DNA of 64,000 nucleotides. It comes from Uloborus plumipes (taxonomy: Eukaryota; Arthropoda; Arachnida; Araneae; Uloboridae). Position 1 is the stretch's first letter. Each line of letters begins with the position of its first letter. The stretch is from contig JAXGGA010002244.1 of the NCBI GenBank assembly GCA_038373865.1, positions 1 to 64,000 of the forward strand, written 5' to 3'. The notes below the pieces were generated by a model that searched no databases, was not told the origin of the DNA, and was given only the letters and a program-made list of their open reading frames with translations. Below are positions 13,801 to 28,800 of the stretch, one piece after another. The position numbers were made by a program, and so were the translations under genes.

Positions 13801-16800
13801 AGCTGGATGCTTTAAAATATAACACCAGATCCATTTTCTGGACAAACTATTGTTTTGTCACTGAAGTTACATGGTGGATTAAATTTGATTGTCGAAAAGC
13901 ATCAACGATCAATGGAAATTGTTTATGATTACATTTTACCACCCAGATTTTAACGAATTATGCTAAAAACATCAGGAAACTGTTTCCCCATTATGTTAAT
14001 TCAAATATTTAGGTGTTTTGTATGTCAACATTGTGTTCTGCGGTTGCAGTTAAAAAGTACAACCAGTTCTGAAGTGAAAATTTGGATTTATTTTTTTAAA
14101 AATTTCTTCTGCGTGATTTAGAACCTAATAATCAAATATTTTCAGTGTCAGAATATTCTTTTAGGGTTCATTTTCGGACATAAACTCGATTACTCATGGA
14201 TTTCAAAAAAAAAGATAGAAAAACAATTTATTTGAAATTCTGAGAAATTGACTTTTAAATTGGCAACATCACATCAAATCAGCTCCTGTATTTAAGCATA
14301 GCACTTGGCACAGTAATGAATTGTAGCTGATTTGAAAATTCCATGTTAAACGTTAATTGTTGAACAGAAAAGTTCGATAAACAGTAGAGTTGATTTAATT
14401 TTTGGGTGGGTCCTAGAATAGCCCGCCTCTTACGACTTTTAAAAATCTCGGTTGAAAATCTTGGTTTCTGGAATAAATTGGTTTTGCATTAAGTAAAAAT
14501 TGCCAAGTAAGCGAGATTTTAAAATGTTGCCAAGAGGTGGCCTATTCTAGGATTTTAACTATGTTTTATTCTTTAAAAGCTACTTTTGGTAGAATTACGG
14601 TAACCGGGTCACGTTGGCGTCAATCAGCTATGTTGTTGGATTACTAAAATCGAAAAATATTTTTCCGCCTCTAAGAAGGTAGCGGGTCGCCAGATTGAAA
14701 TATTCATCGCCCAGTTATCGCAATTCTATCCTACTTTTAATGTTTTCGATAGTTTAATGCCTTTCTGATTTATTTGGCGACATGTGTAAACTTCAACTTT
14801 TACTGGAATTTAAATTGCTGTGAAGTAAATTTGAATAAAAGAAAATAACTATTTTACTCCAGAGTGTTCGTCGCATTTTTAATTTATTCAAAGGCATTTA
14901 CATTTATTGCACGGGCAGCGTCGTGTGGGTACTGCTAGTTTTTTTATAAAATTACTTTAAGCCTCTAAAGTTCTTTAATTTTGCTAAAAACGACTACAAA
15001 ACTACCATTACTCTATAATTTTCTCTACAAGTTGAACCTAAATTTCCATTTTTATCACCCCTGCATTCATGTTGACTTTTCCTATTTCTTTAAACAATGT
15101 CATGCATAGATATGTACTTACAAGTGTATGGTCATTCAAAACATTCATGTTGACTCTCCCTAAACTGGTTTTGTTATCACAGTTCAGTTACAGCAACCAG
15201 AGACTAAAGTTTTCCCTCATTTGGAATTAAGTGTGAAGATATATTCAGCCTCTATATGAGGATATTTGTCTGCAGCGTGGTTATGGCTATTTCACCCTGA
15301 CCAGCTCAAAATAAGTACACAAAACTGCAATTTCTGGATGTTATAACCAAGTAGTTTGGTATAATCTTTCAGTTTTGTCTTCTCTTCAGCTGTGAAATAG
15401 TTGATTTTGCACCAAGAGCTGCAGTATTTTGCCTCCTGAAATCAAGCTTTAAATTATTTTTTAATGTTCAATTATAATTTGAGCTATTATGAGCAAAAAA
15501 GGTACAAATGTCTTTTTTTTCCTTATTACATCGTTTGAAATTAGTTTTAACCTCATTCTCATGTGAATGTAGTGTTGCTCTAGGTTTAACCATTTTTCAA
15601 TTGACAGTAATCGTAAAACAGAATAGCAGTATTGCCATTCCGCATGTCGCGAAACCTACTTTCAAACTGCCACGCGGTGAGAACAACATTTAACACTAAT
15701 CAAAAGTCTAACTCATTGATTAAATCAAACACAAGAAAATGAAGGAACATAAATGTAAGAAATCAAAACAACTGAAACGAACAAAATGAAGAATAAGAAT
15801 AACCCTTATCACACACTTGCACAAGTATATATACTTAACTCAAAGGCTAACACTGTTGCCAATTTAAAGAACTTAAAGTTTTTCCATGCCGCAAAAAAGC
15901 CGCCGTCTTGTCCCTCACATGACTCTCATGTGTTTTAAAAAGTATTGATTTTAAATATAATAATCAAAAAAGAAATCACGAACCAGTGGGGGAATTCTTA
16001 GACAAAAAAACTTTGTTCATTACATTTAAAATTACTACTTTTTAATGAATTATATCACCGTCACTTGTATGACAAAATGGCGGCTTTTTCGTGGTATGGC
16101 CCAGTAGTGTTTTGTGAATAGTTTGTACTAACCATTCACTTGTCAAATTCTTGTTTTATTTAGCTACAGTTTTTTTGCTCTAGGTAGCTTAATAAGGGTA
16201 AAAAGGACTAAACACTGTGTTCAGTATTTCATTCATGTTTCTTGTCTTTGTCATACGTCATTACATTTTTAGTGTACATTTCCAAATAATGGTGATAATT
16301 CTAAACTTTGATTTCAGATCTTTTACAACCACATCAGCAGCAATACTTTGAAAGCTTCTCATCGAAGATGAGCAATGATCAAAGTGAATTATCTGCTGGA
16401 GGAAACTACACTTCTGATTTTCCAGCTACCTCTGTTAGCTGTCAGAGTGCATTGAGCAATAATGGTTCTCAAGATACTAAGAATGATCTAGTGGAAGAAT
16501 CGTTGGATCAAACGATGCCAAGTTCTGAAATGAAACCTCTTTCTTCTGATTTAGAAAATCTGAACAAAATTCATTCCCCTCACGTAAGCCCATCACCCAG
16601 TCCTCACGATTCTGAAGCTTCTGAAACGCTTGTTTCTCGTAGTATTAGCTCTGAAGAAAGTCGGGAAAGTAGTGTTGTCGAGCAGCAGACAAAGAAAAAG
16701 GTATCCAGCACTTCCAACTCTGAATCTGTGGCATCTGAAGTTATTAGTATTGTAGAAAATACAAATGGTAAATCACCTAATTCAGATAAAACTTTGACTA

Positions 16801-19800
16801 ATGGAAGTAAATCAAGCAATTCACAAGCAGCTGAAAGTTTAGATCCCGTTGTAAGGTCAGTCAAAATGTCAAGCAGTGTTGAAGAGAACAATAGCAATGT
16901 TGAAACTGATGAAAGTATTCCTTCTGTTGTGGAGTCTCATAGTGGTTCTGAAAGTGGTAGTCATAAAATGGAAAGTGGTAGTCATTTATCATCTATTAGT
17001 GATAGTGGCAAAATTATAGAAAGTCAAAATGAGAGCTCAGTCAAAAGTAAAAGTGACAGAATAAATATAAAAAGTCTTTCTGCTGATAGCTCAAATGGTG
17101 TTGCATTGAACTTGAAGCATGATTTAAGGTATGTTTTAATAAAAATGTGACTTTTTATTGAACTTTAACGCACTGCTTTCACTGGTTAAATATTAAATAC
17201 GAGTTTTAAATGACATTTATTGTGATTTTTCCACTAACTGACAGAATTTGGGGAATTTTAATCTTCAGATTTTTGAAATTCACTTTTATGGTTCAAGGCT
17301 GTCAACAAATGTTGTCGCACTTTGAGAGGGGGGACTTAGGGATCTTCGTGAAGTTGCAAGTTTACAATGAGGGGGGAGGTATAGCCAGACGTGTGACATC
17401 ACGCATTTTTTCAGCAGACTGTTTTTAAAGAGTAGCGTAATGTATGACAAGGGAAAGGGGGGGGGGGCAGGTAAGAGGAAGTGTAATACTTTGGCAGAAA
17501 GAAGGGATCAAAGTGAGGGGAAAATAAGACATCATTTATGGTTTAGTTTAATTTTTAAGTTTAATTTTTGCTTTACAAATCACGTTTTTACTATGTGAGG
17601 TTTTTTTTTTCTAATTTAAGTAAAATTTTTAATTATTTTTTTTCTCTCAGCATTATGCAGTAAGAAATGTATAAAACAGTTTAGCATGCACTTGCAAATT
17701 TGTTTGCTTGTGTATTTGCAATGATAATGAATTTCTTTAAAGTTGTACTGATGATTAAATAAGTTATATTTTTCGATAATTCTATCAATTTACGAACAAA
17801 TTTGCTGTTTTATAATACTTCAATAATACTTATTTAAAATTGTTTTCTCTCTGAATAAAAAAGGAAAAAAAATCATGACTTTTTGCTCATTATGAGTTTG
17901 TGAACATGAATAATTAATTTCTTGCTTTATAAATTGAATAAATATTTGATGAAAATTACTTACTCTAGAAGAATTCTTTCAGCTAAAATGTATTTATTAT
18001 TTCTTTTTTAAATTTTTAGAAAAGAAGATTCTACACATTTGCCCGGTGAAGATTCTCCAGTAATGTTTTTGATATGTATTATTTAAGATTATGATATATG
18101 TTAATATCTGACTAAGATTAATTTGAAAAGAATTTTCCACTTCCTTGTTTTAAGTATATTTAAATTTAATTCAAATTTTTGAATAACTTTATCATTATTG
18201 TTTCTTAATTTTTTTCTGTTAATTTTCATACATATGTGTTATGAAACTAAATTCTTCGTTAGTTTTAATTCAAAAATATTAAAATTTAGCTTTTAACTTT
18301 TTTAGGAAAATGTTTTAAATGCTTCTCAAGCTATTCCAAGCACTATTACTATTGATTTCACCCAGCCAGTTCGACTGACGCTTTCAAGCCGAATTGAAGA
18401 GCCGTTATTGGTAATTAGAATCATGTTTATTTATACACTAGCTTTATGCCCGGCATTGCCCGGGTGCGTATTAATATAAAACTTTAGCTTCTCAAAAAAT
18501 TCTAATAAAAATTTAACGCAAAACTTGTTCATAAACAACGTTCTTAGTTTCACCTTCAGGCGCAAGAATAAATAAATTTAGTCTTGATGTAGTAGTTCTC
18601 TCTTGTTGTTCTTTTAAACGAAACTGACGCTGACTCACTGTCTCCGATTGTCTTGATCTAGTTGCTCTATCTCTCAGATCTCTTAGACGATACTCACGCT
18701 GCTCATTGCTTTCTAATGCTCTAGCCGTCATATCTCTAATGTGCACTGTCGCTAGTCTTCGATTTCTCTCCTCAGGACTCTCATTTTCACGTTTTTCAGC
18801 CGTTTTTTTGCCTTAGGATGAACTTGTCCTATTGCTTTCCGTTTCTTCGGAGGCATTTTTGCAGAGTGGTAGCTAAATATACTTACAATTCAAAAATTTA
18901 TGTTTTTCTTAATCGTTGTTTCCGAGCCTCGAGGTAGAAAGGTTGATAAATCAGAAATAAATTACTTTCTCGCTTTAAAGGTTTATCTCTATCAGTCGAA
19001 AAGAAAAAAGAAAGCAGGTTAATTGTTTTTGACTTATTTCATGCTAAAATGAAATAGGTGAGCCTTTAAATGAAAATTCATTGTTTTAATTTTAATCTTT
19101 GTTGGAAAAATGCTAATATTTAAATACCATAAATTTTATCAATTTATAACCTAAAGGCTCTTGTCAATTAAAAAAATAGGCCTAATAATAGGCTAGATTC
19201 CTATATAAAAGGGTCATTTTTTGACAAAAAACTTGAATTTGAGCTTTTTAGATTTTTTAAAATTTCAAGACCCCGCCTATGAGAATTCTAGGGCATCAAG
19301 GAACCTCTGTGTCAAGTTTGATGAAAATCTGACGCAAACTGTGGATTTGTATAGAGAACAAGTATACATACACTCATTTTTATATATATAGATGTACACA
19401 TAAACATTTATTTTTTAGTGAAACACAAATATGATGAATTTCAAGGGATTGCAAATTTCATTCTTTGTAGCAAGAAAGTTTCTTATTTTCCTGGAATTTA
19501 ATCAAAAATTTAAACTACATTGCATTAGTATTGAAAATCTCAATTTATTACACAATTCTGTAATTAACGTATTGAAAGTATAAGTAACTTTAAGGTAATA
19601 ATAATAGAAATTAGTATACTTACTAAAAAAATTAATAGCACAAAGTTAATTACTTTGTTTTATAGAACTGAAAAATTGCCTACCACTGCAGCAATGATTA
19701 TACTATCACACAATAAAGCATTGTAATGCACAAAATCCAAGTGTTTGCAGTGCATTTAAATTTTCAATGTGTATGTTCAACTGATTTTTTTAGGCTTTGT

Positions 19801-22800
19801 TGCTTAAAACTTTACATGATGTTGGGCTAAAATCGATGGAAAGTTTGAATTTTTTTACATAAATACAAATACAAATATACAAATACAAATATACAAATAC
19901 AAATGCGACGACCAGCAGCAGGCTCTGGGACCAACTGGGCTGGTCCTAGTCAAATTAAAGACCCCAATGAAGATCAATGGCCCTCTTAAAGCTATCTACT
20001 CCATTGCTCCTTACCGCCTCTTCCGGTAAACTGTTCCAAGTTCCCACTACCCTGCTAAAGTAGTAATTTTTTCGAATTTCCAGGTTAGCCTGAGGTTTAA
20101 ACAGCTTAAAACAATGACCCCTTGTCCTGCTTTCCGTGCAAAAATCCAACCCTGCTACATCATTCATTTTAATAAATTTAAATAACTGAATCATATCCCC
20201 TCTGGTTCTCCTTTGCTCAAGACTATACAAATTAAGCATTCTAAGTCTGGAATCATTTTCTAAAATACACACACACATATATATAACATAAGTGTCCAAC
20301 CTTTTTCCAAACATGCAGATGATTTTATGTGACATTGTTTTGAATTAATAAAATTAAACCAGTTGTACTTCGAATTAAACTCTTTTTTGTTACTTTCAAT
20401 TGGATATTACACAAGAGTTCTGCATATAAATGAAATGAAATGAATTAAATTTAGTATATGTTTTAATCTTTGTCATTGTTTATTAGATTAAACAGCACAT
20501 ACCTAGTGAAAATGAACAGTATTTGCATTCTCAATTTGTCAGAAAGGTCGCTTCAGAAGCAGCAGCTGCTGCAGCTAAATCAGCTGTTACCGAAATTCTG
20601 AAATCTCAAAAATCCATTTCATCTAAAGTAGGTGCATAATTATTTCTAAATTTTGAGTACATTATCATAAATAAGTGATACTTTTTGGATTAATTTTGTT
20701 TCGAAATAGTTATTTTATATTACTTTTAAACTAATTACATTCAAAATTTTATGTAACAGATAAAATTCTTACTTTGATTCTTTCATCAAAATAACTACTA
20801 AAATATTTTCACTTTTATGCAAAAAAGGAAAACAAAAGATGTATGCATGTCAATTTAAACGTAAAAGGAAGTAGTGTTCACACCAGATTTTTTATTTATC
20901 ATTTTAGAGACATCCAGTTAAGATTTCAGTAGTGGACACCAGTTCGCCATCTCTAAGATCAAAACAATACAGCATCAGCTCTGAGTATGCTGGGTCTGAA
21001 AAGTCCTCGTCCAAACATTCAAAATCTAATCGCAAGAAATCAAAACATTCCATCTCTAATACAAGCTCTAAACATGATGAAATAGTTGAAGAAATTCATT
21101 CAGGCAGTAATGAAGAAATAAAGGAACAATCAAGTTCCATAGAACTTGAAGAGTTATCCACACAGAAGTCATCTCATAGCTCATCTTCAAAAGTGGCCGA
21201 AGTAATTGAATCAGTGTCATCTGATTTGAATGCTTCTAATGTCAGTAAGTGCAGAGAATTCATATATTTTTTTTGTTTTGTTTTGCTTTAAAGTATATAT
21301 TATGAACATGAGAGGTTCCCAAAGTCCAGACTTCCACGGACCACCTCCTAAAAATTACTAACTTTGCAGGCTGACCAGGCAAAAAAATGCTTCAACTTGA
21401 AACATTTAAATATTTTTTCTTCTAATGCATTTTTACGTTTTTTTCCTTTCTTCTTTAAGTTTATTTATTCATTGATCTACGTATTTTTTAGATCTCTTGT
21501 CTAGTATTATGCAAATAGTTACCACTCCTAAGCCAGGGCTAAGGTAGAGCCACATATAATACCCCGCCAGCTCGGTTACACCATCGAGAGACTGCAATTT
21601 CGTGTGTTATACCTTTACACGTTGACAAGATGCAAAATTATCAAAAGTACTTTGTGCCAAAATATAAGTAAAATAATGAAAAAAAAGCAATGTCAGTTAA
21701 ACAAAGTGCACATTTGTATTCACTTCTAATTTTTATTCCGAAATTTCTTTATACATGCATAAATGATTTTTTGAAGCTTTTTGAAACAATCAAATGTCAT
21801 TAATTTATGTTATAAACTAGTATTTATGGCGATCTGTTTTTTAATATTTCTCTAGGTGAAAAAATTTCTGAACGAAGTAATAAAAGAAAGATATCGGGAA
21901 ATCTGTCGTCACCTTCTCCAGCTAGTCTATCAGATAATGTAAGCTGGCATAAAACTTTGATTTATATTCATTTCTTACTTTTTAACAAAATCAGAGTAAG
22001 TGTTTTAAAACTGTTTGTCATTTGAAAAATTATACTTGTGTTCAAAATAACTGATAATGCTCTAAACATGACTAACCACACATTAAAAAACAGTGCAAAA
22101 TAAATATTAAATATCAAATATAATATTAAAAGACATAATTATTTTGAATGTTTTTTCTAGGAATCAATATCATCTGCAACAATGATTAGTAGTCAGTCTG
22201 CAGATTCTGATTTCTCCCATCAAAATGAGTCTGATGACTCATTTGCTCGACTAGCATTAGATGTCGTAAAAGGAATGAGTCATGACAAGCAGTTGAGTGC
22301 CAGGGAAAAGCTTTCCTTCCTTCAAATGCAAGAAAAAATCATAACTGAAAAAGCCAGAGTTGAAATAAGGTTGCTGGAATTGTGTAAAAAGTAAATGGTT
22401 TAGTACACATTGGTTACATGAGTTTAAAAAGTTAATTTTGCCATTTTATATAGTTAGTACTTAATCATCTTCTTACTAGTGTGGTACCATTGCTACATTA
22501 AAAAGAACTCCATTTCTTTCTTTCTTTCTTTCTTTTTCTTTTTTTGTTAATCCTGAGATTGCTCAAGTACACTATATAATGACTGTTCAAAACTCTAACG
22601 ACAGTGGTGCTTATAGTTTTTTTTCACTCTAGGGCCCATACCTTATATTAAGATGAACCTTGCAGGCCAGAATACAAAGTGAAATATTATATTTAAATAC
22701 TAGCAAAAATACCCGGCTTTGCCTGGGCCAGTAAAAATATTGAGAAACAATTTATAATCGCCTTTTTTTCCCTAAACTAAAAGAACTCAAAATGTACCAC

Positions 22801-25800
22801 TTTGACGATTTAAAATGTCGCTAAATTTGCGGTAACTGTTTTGGGATACCTAGGATAATTTTGCTCCCCTCCCTACTTTATGAAAATATGCTTAAGTATT
22901 ATTAAGTCAGTAATTTTTGTCAAAGAAAAATTGTCATTTAATGCTGAGAAAATATTGCTGACCATGAGATGACGCTAAAAGTTTTTGTCCTAAGTGATTT
23001 CGAAATTAGTAGGCAGCATTTGACAATTATTTGTGCGAAAAACACAAATTAATGGTAATTTTAGTTTTGGGGTTTCATTAATTTCGTATGCGGATTACTT
23101 AACGTTTGACGTAAGTTTTAAAAGTTTTTTAATGACTACGTACGGAATCGGCAAAAAAAAACCCTAAACTTTTCTTCAACTACGGGAGTATTAACTCGAT
23201 GATTAAGATTTTGGCGCAGTCTACAATATCAGACAACAATCGTTTTATTTTGGTTATTTCGTATAAGAAGTAAAGTATTATTACATAGTCTTTGGCGCCA
23301 AAACTGGCGTCAGTTGAAAAAATTACCCATAATTTTAGTTATCATAATATTCTTGCAACAAAATCGGCAAGATACCTGTTCGATTGGATTCTAAGTGACC
23401 AATTGTAAGTACCCGACGAGTCAGCGCAAACAAATTTTTAAAAATACCGTAAAGTTGTATTTAAAGTTCCATTAAATTGGAAAATAATGAACCCAATCCA
23501 TTTATTAGTAGCTAATCTCTTCAAGCAATTACATTACCGATACTCTAAAACACATACTGTCGGCCCCGCTCAAACGAATACTGTCGGTTCCAAGAAATAT
23601 TATTTGATTAAGTGGAGAATTCGATTGAGCGGAATCTTTAGCATTGCGTCTATGGCATGGGAAATATCCAGTTCCAGGATATTTTATTCGTTTATCCGTT
23701 ACCCGATTAAGCAGGACAGACAAATTTACGAAACTTGTGAAACTAATTGATACAGTGAACAATTTACTAATAAAGGAATACAATTTATTCTAAAAAAATA
23801 ATATTTTCACGCAGCAATGCACATTAAGAAACACATTGCTTAAGGATAAATATTCTTTTTACAGAACTAAGACTACAAAACGTTTTAAATACAAATCATG
23901 GTAAAAGCCTGGATATTCCCCATGAAGCTGGAAAAAAAAAACCTTCATGATTTGACTTGAGAAAAGCCTTGAACATTAAATACGGAAAGACGAAATGATG
24001 CCGGCAATTTTAGCTTTTGACAGAGAGTTGAGATGATACACTAAATACTGAATTAGTTTGGTCAATGCCTTTTGATTTATGAGAAATATGTACCTTAATT
24101 TGGAATGGAAAAGGCGCTATCGATCGAACTTTTTTGAATATCGTTATAAATTATAGCCTATGTGTTATTCTGATGTATAAGCTACATTATGGTAAAAGTT
24201 TCATCAAAATCCATTCAGTAGTTTCTGCGTGAAAGAGGAACAAACATACATCCATCCATCCATCCATCCATACAAACTTTCGCATATATAATAGTAGTAA
24301 GATTTTAAGCAAACATGAGAAAAAGGCGAAATACAAACATAGAATTGCTGTTGTCATCACTGCATGCTTATCTTACTGATAAGAAATTTTGATCTGTTTT
24401 TTAGAAATAAATTTCTGACCTTTTTGCTCCAAATTTACTGCAATCATTTGTTTCTTTTGGAAGGTTCCAAAATCTATTTTTCGATACCAAGCATTGAGCA
24501 TACAGCTGCCTCATAAGGCCCATGGGCTGTAGGTTAGGCACCACTATTCTAACGCTTAAAATACGTAAATGAAGAGGTAAGGTTCACAAAGAGTGTAATC
24601 ATAAGAAAATCAAATACAGTTGGTTAATATGAAATGCAAAATATTCATGAATTTGTACGTATTATCCATTATTGATAAAAACCGTAAATTAATAAAATAG
24701 GGAAGAAAAAATGCATATTTATTTACCATGTGCAGGGTACATATGTTCGCCAAAACTCTGCCAATACTCCTTCATTTAGGAAATTTTTTGAAATGCCTTT
24801 TATATAAAACTCCTGATTTTTGATGCTAACTCCTTCATTTTTAGTTTAAGACTACGTAAGTCATGGAAAACATATCACTTTTCTCTCTTAAGCAAATAAA
24901 ATATTACAACTCTTGTTAAGACATTTCCTCTTTCTACTAAGACCAATGATACACCCCTAAACATTCTATATGGTTTGAAAGAGGTTTATTTTTCTGCATC
25001 AGATAAAGCTTGTTTCAATTTTCTCAATTAATTAGAACTGCAGATATTAAGGTATCTGTTTAAGAGAAAGTCGTAAGCTAAATTCTTTTCAATCCTGTTG
25101 CTGAAGAGCAAAATGATACTTTAGACTGTGAGTTTGAAAATGACTTTTCAAGCTTTTAAAACGGCATTTTTATATTTTCAAGAATCCTTTTACACCATAG
25201 CCGTAAAATTCTGTATGTCAGCTTAAACCCCCAGGGAAAGGGGATCTTCAAAGCTTTTTCCCCTTCAAATTCTTCTGCAACTGATCTCATCCTTTCTAAA
25301 ATAAATAAATAAAAAACAAGACAAGACTTTTTGAGGATTATTGGTAAAAATTGCCTTCCTTTGAAATTTAAGTGATTTCTATCTATAAAAATGTTATTTC
25401 TCTAAAATGTGTGTTTTGTTCTTAGTCTTTTACTGTAGCAATTTTCATAGCTTCAAACTAAGCTCCAGTTCACCTCTGGACTTTTTGTATCTTTTACAAT
25501 ATCGCTTTCATTTTTCATGTAAGAGAGTTGTTCTATGTCTTAAGTTGTAAATGTATTTCATCTTTTTCAATCTGGTTTATTTTTTAATGTAGGAAGTTAC
25601 ATGATAAAGGGAAGGAGAGGGAAGTAACTGCAATTAAAAAGCTTCAGAATGAAATAATTTTGAGGCTACGACAAGAAAAGGCTGAACTACAGTATCGGCA
25701 GGAAGCTTGCAGAAGCATATGTGAAAAGCATAAGGCACTTTTAGAAGATAAAAAGAGGCTTTTAAAAGAACCAATGTCATTAGCATATCAGATATTAAAT

Positions 25801-28800
25801 AGTAAGCCATTTTATGTTGTATTTCTACTTTTAACTATTATATAATTTTAAGCTAAATTGTTTAAATAATTTTTAAAGCAAAAAATGATTTCCTGTTAGA
25901 ATGCAGTACAGCATGTTTATTTTATGGATATTTTACATTAAATTTCAATCTGTAAAATGCCTGATGTCTTTATCGCTCTTTGTTCTATCCTGCTTATAAA
26001 ATCCATTTGCATTTGTAATATAAACTGCTTTCTGGGTTCGTAAGCTGTGGTCTGTCAAGATTAGTTCTAGTTGGCAATTTACTTGACATGCATTCTTCAA
26101 AGTGCAAATAAATCGAAGGAAAAGCCTATCATGGGTCACTTGTGTAGCCAGCGCCATTGTGTACATAGAGCTATCTTACTTCTTCTAAAATGTTTTTGCT
26201 GCTATGGTAAGCTCCAGAACACCCACTGAATAGAAGGGCGCGATAACTATAAATTTTTATGGATCATCTTCAAAATAGGTAAAAATCAATACGTATCAAT
26301 CAATCTAATGTATCCAACAGCTTTAAAAAATCAATAACACTTGTACGGGTTTAAATTGTAGTAAAAAACAATAACAGTGTGTAGGAAAAGAAATAGAAGC
26401 TAAAAAATGGATTCCTCGCATAGGCCAACTAACCGTGCAGATTTGTTATGCTCTATTCAAGTAAACTCATCCACCGTTTGGTATAATTAATCATCATTAT
26501 CTACCCTCTTGCGTTTTGTTCAAATTACCATGCTTCAGTTTTACGCACACAAACAATTTCAGTAGTTTGTAGCATACAGGATAATTCCCAATCGATGGCG
26601 GGATTTTGTAAGGCTACAGATTTGGGATCATTAGACTTGCAGCTCTCTGGTGGCGCTTAAATGAAAGAGCTACTTGTAAAGCTACTGGTAGATATCTCCC
26701 CCTTTCCTCTAGTTCACCAGGCCTATCACCATGAGATTTTTTTTTTCTTGTCAAGCGTGTAAAGGATGCTTTGTTTGCCCAGCTAATCTTGACAAACTGG
26801 ACAGCTGGATCACTGCAACAATAGTTTCTGTAACTGCTTAGATGTTACAATATGCATAATAGGAGTTTGAGTACATGTGGGATCAGGCCTGTCATTTAGG
26901 GGCCAGGGGGGTCAATTGCCCCCCCCCCCCCTGCCTGGCCTTGAGAAATCAATGTATTTACATTTAAGTGGGCATGGTTTTTGCTGTTTTCCGATGAAAT
27001 TGCATTGTGTTTTCACCCTCCTGCCCCCCTTGGAAAAACTTGAAATGACGTCCCTGTGTGGGATATTATTCAGGCATTAGAAGAATCGCACAGCTTAGCA
27101 GTGTTGGAAACAAGGAGCTGTAAGCTGCATTTTACTATCTAAAATATTGATTTGATGCTTAGATTTCTGATCCTAAGTGCCAAATTCAATGGGTTAAGTT
27201 TGATTTACTTTTCTTTTTGGACTCATCAAGATGAAGAGCTGTGGTTAATCAGATGGATAAATTTGTAAAAATAATTTTAAAATTCAATAAATTTTGTCTT
27301 GGAATAATCATTTTCTTTTGTATGCTTTTAAATATGATATCTGTAATGTGTATCATGTCTATTAATTTTTTTTTTACATTCGAATACATAATATTTGATT
27401 CCTTAAAAAGAGCACCCAGGGTGTTCATTTTGGTGCCTAGAAACCCATATTAGGCGTTACTATGACACCTAGATTTAACTTCTTATTTCTAACAATGATC
27501 TTTGGAATGATTTAATTATGTAAAAAAAATTCTTTTTTGTGCCATTTTTACTCTTTGAAAAATGCATGTTCGTTTGAAATACCACCATTCTTTTTGAACT
27601 ACCCTGTATTATTGAGTGTGTGTCTTGTCTGTACTCATTTTGTAATCTGCATTTTTTACGTAGAGAAAGAAAAAGGACATGCCTCAAAGCTTGCTTCCCA
27701 AGACAAATTGAAAGAAGTTTCTAGAGCTAAATCTTCCTCTTCATCCACACCAACTGCAATTTCTAATGATGAGCAAATAGTGGTATGATGTTTCTATATA
27801 AATCATGTAAAAATTTAATGAACATGCTTGTATGTGTAAGTGTCCGAAACAAATAATGTTGTTATTCATGTCTTTCATGTGTATGAAAGCAGTGGTCGGA
27901 AGTAGTGCGCTACAAGTAGCAAAACTACTGTAGCAGCTACATTTTTTAGTAGTTTGTAGTGTAGCGCACTACTTTTTAAAAAAAGGTGAGTAGCGTGATG
28001 CAAAAAAAAAAATAGTTTGTAGCTATTTCTGGAAACTACTTTAAAATTAAAAAAATAAATAAAAGAATGAAAAAGATTTAAAAAAACAGAAAACGAATGA
28101 AAAAAACAAGGTTTCATTGTCTCTGACTGGTGCAAATCTTGCACAAGTACAGCCGCAGACGCGATGAGAAATAAGAATCATAAAAATATAAGCTCATCCT
28201 TAGATACATCATTTTGACGAAATCCATTTCTTCTGGTTGATGTCATTGGTTAATTTGGCAACATAATTTTATATTCCTTCAAAAAATTTTCATATTCCTA
28301 AATATTCCCAGGCAAGAAATTTAAAAAAAAATAAAGGTTGAATTCTTTCAATCTTTCAACTTTTGAATCCTTTCTTGAGGTGAATATTCGTAAAAATTGT
28401 TTTAAAAAAATTATTTATAGAAAGGACATATTTTAGCAAAAAAAAAAGGGGGTACAAAAAGGAAAAGTAACAAATTCAAAAGCAATTTCTAGTTCTATTC
28501 CATATTCAAATGAGTCAATTTATTAATGTAAACCACTTTCGAATTTTTTCGGTCAATGCTCAAACGGTGTATGCTTTTTACTTATTTGTTTTTTTTAAAA
28601 GTAGCAACTACAATTCAAAAGTAGTTTGTAGTCACTACATTAAAAAAAAATAGTTGTAGTTGTAGTTAACTACATTTATAACCAAGTAGTTGTAGCTGTA
28701 GTTCGCTACAAAAGAAATGCAGTTTTTCCAACCACTGTATGTAAGTGCTACTTTTGTTGTGTTCAGAGCAATATGTCAATGGTAGTTCAGATAAACAAAT

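Noticed and set aside
16604..16897. Minus-strand 97-codon open frame opposite CEP350 exon H
   Set aside because: Shadow of a Ser-rich coding exon; no independent support.
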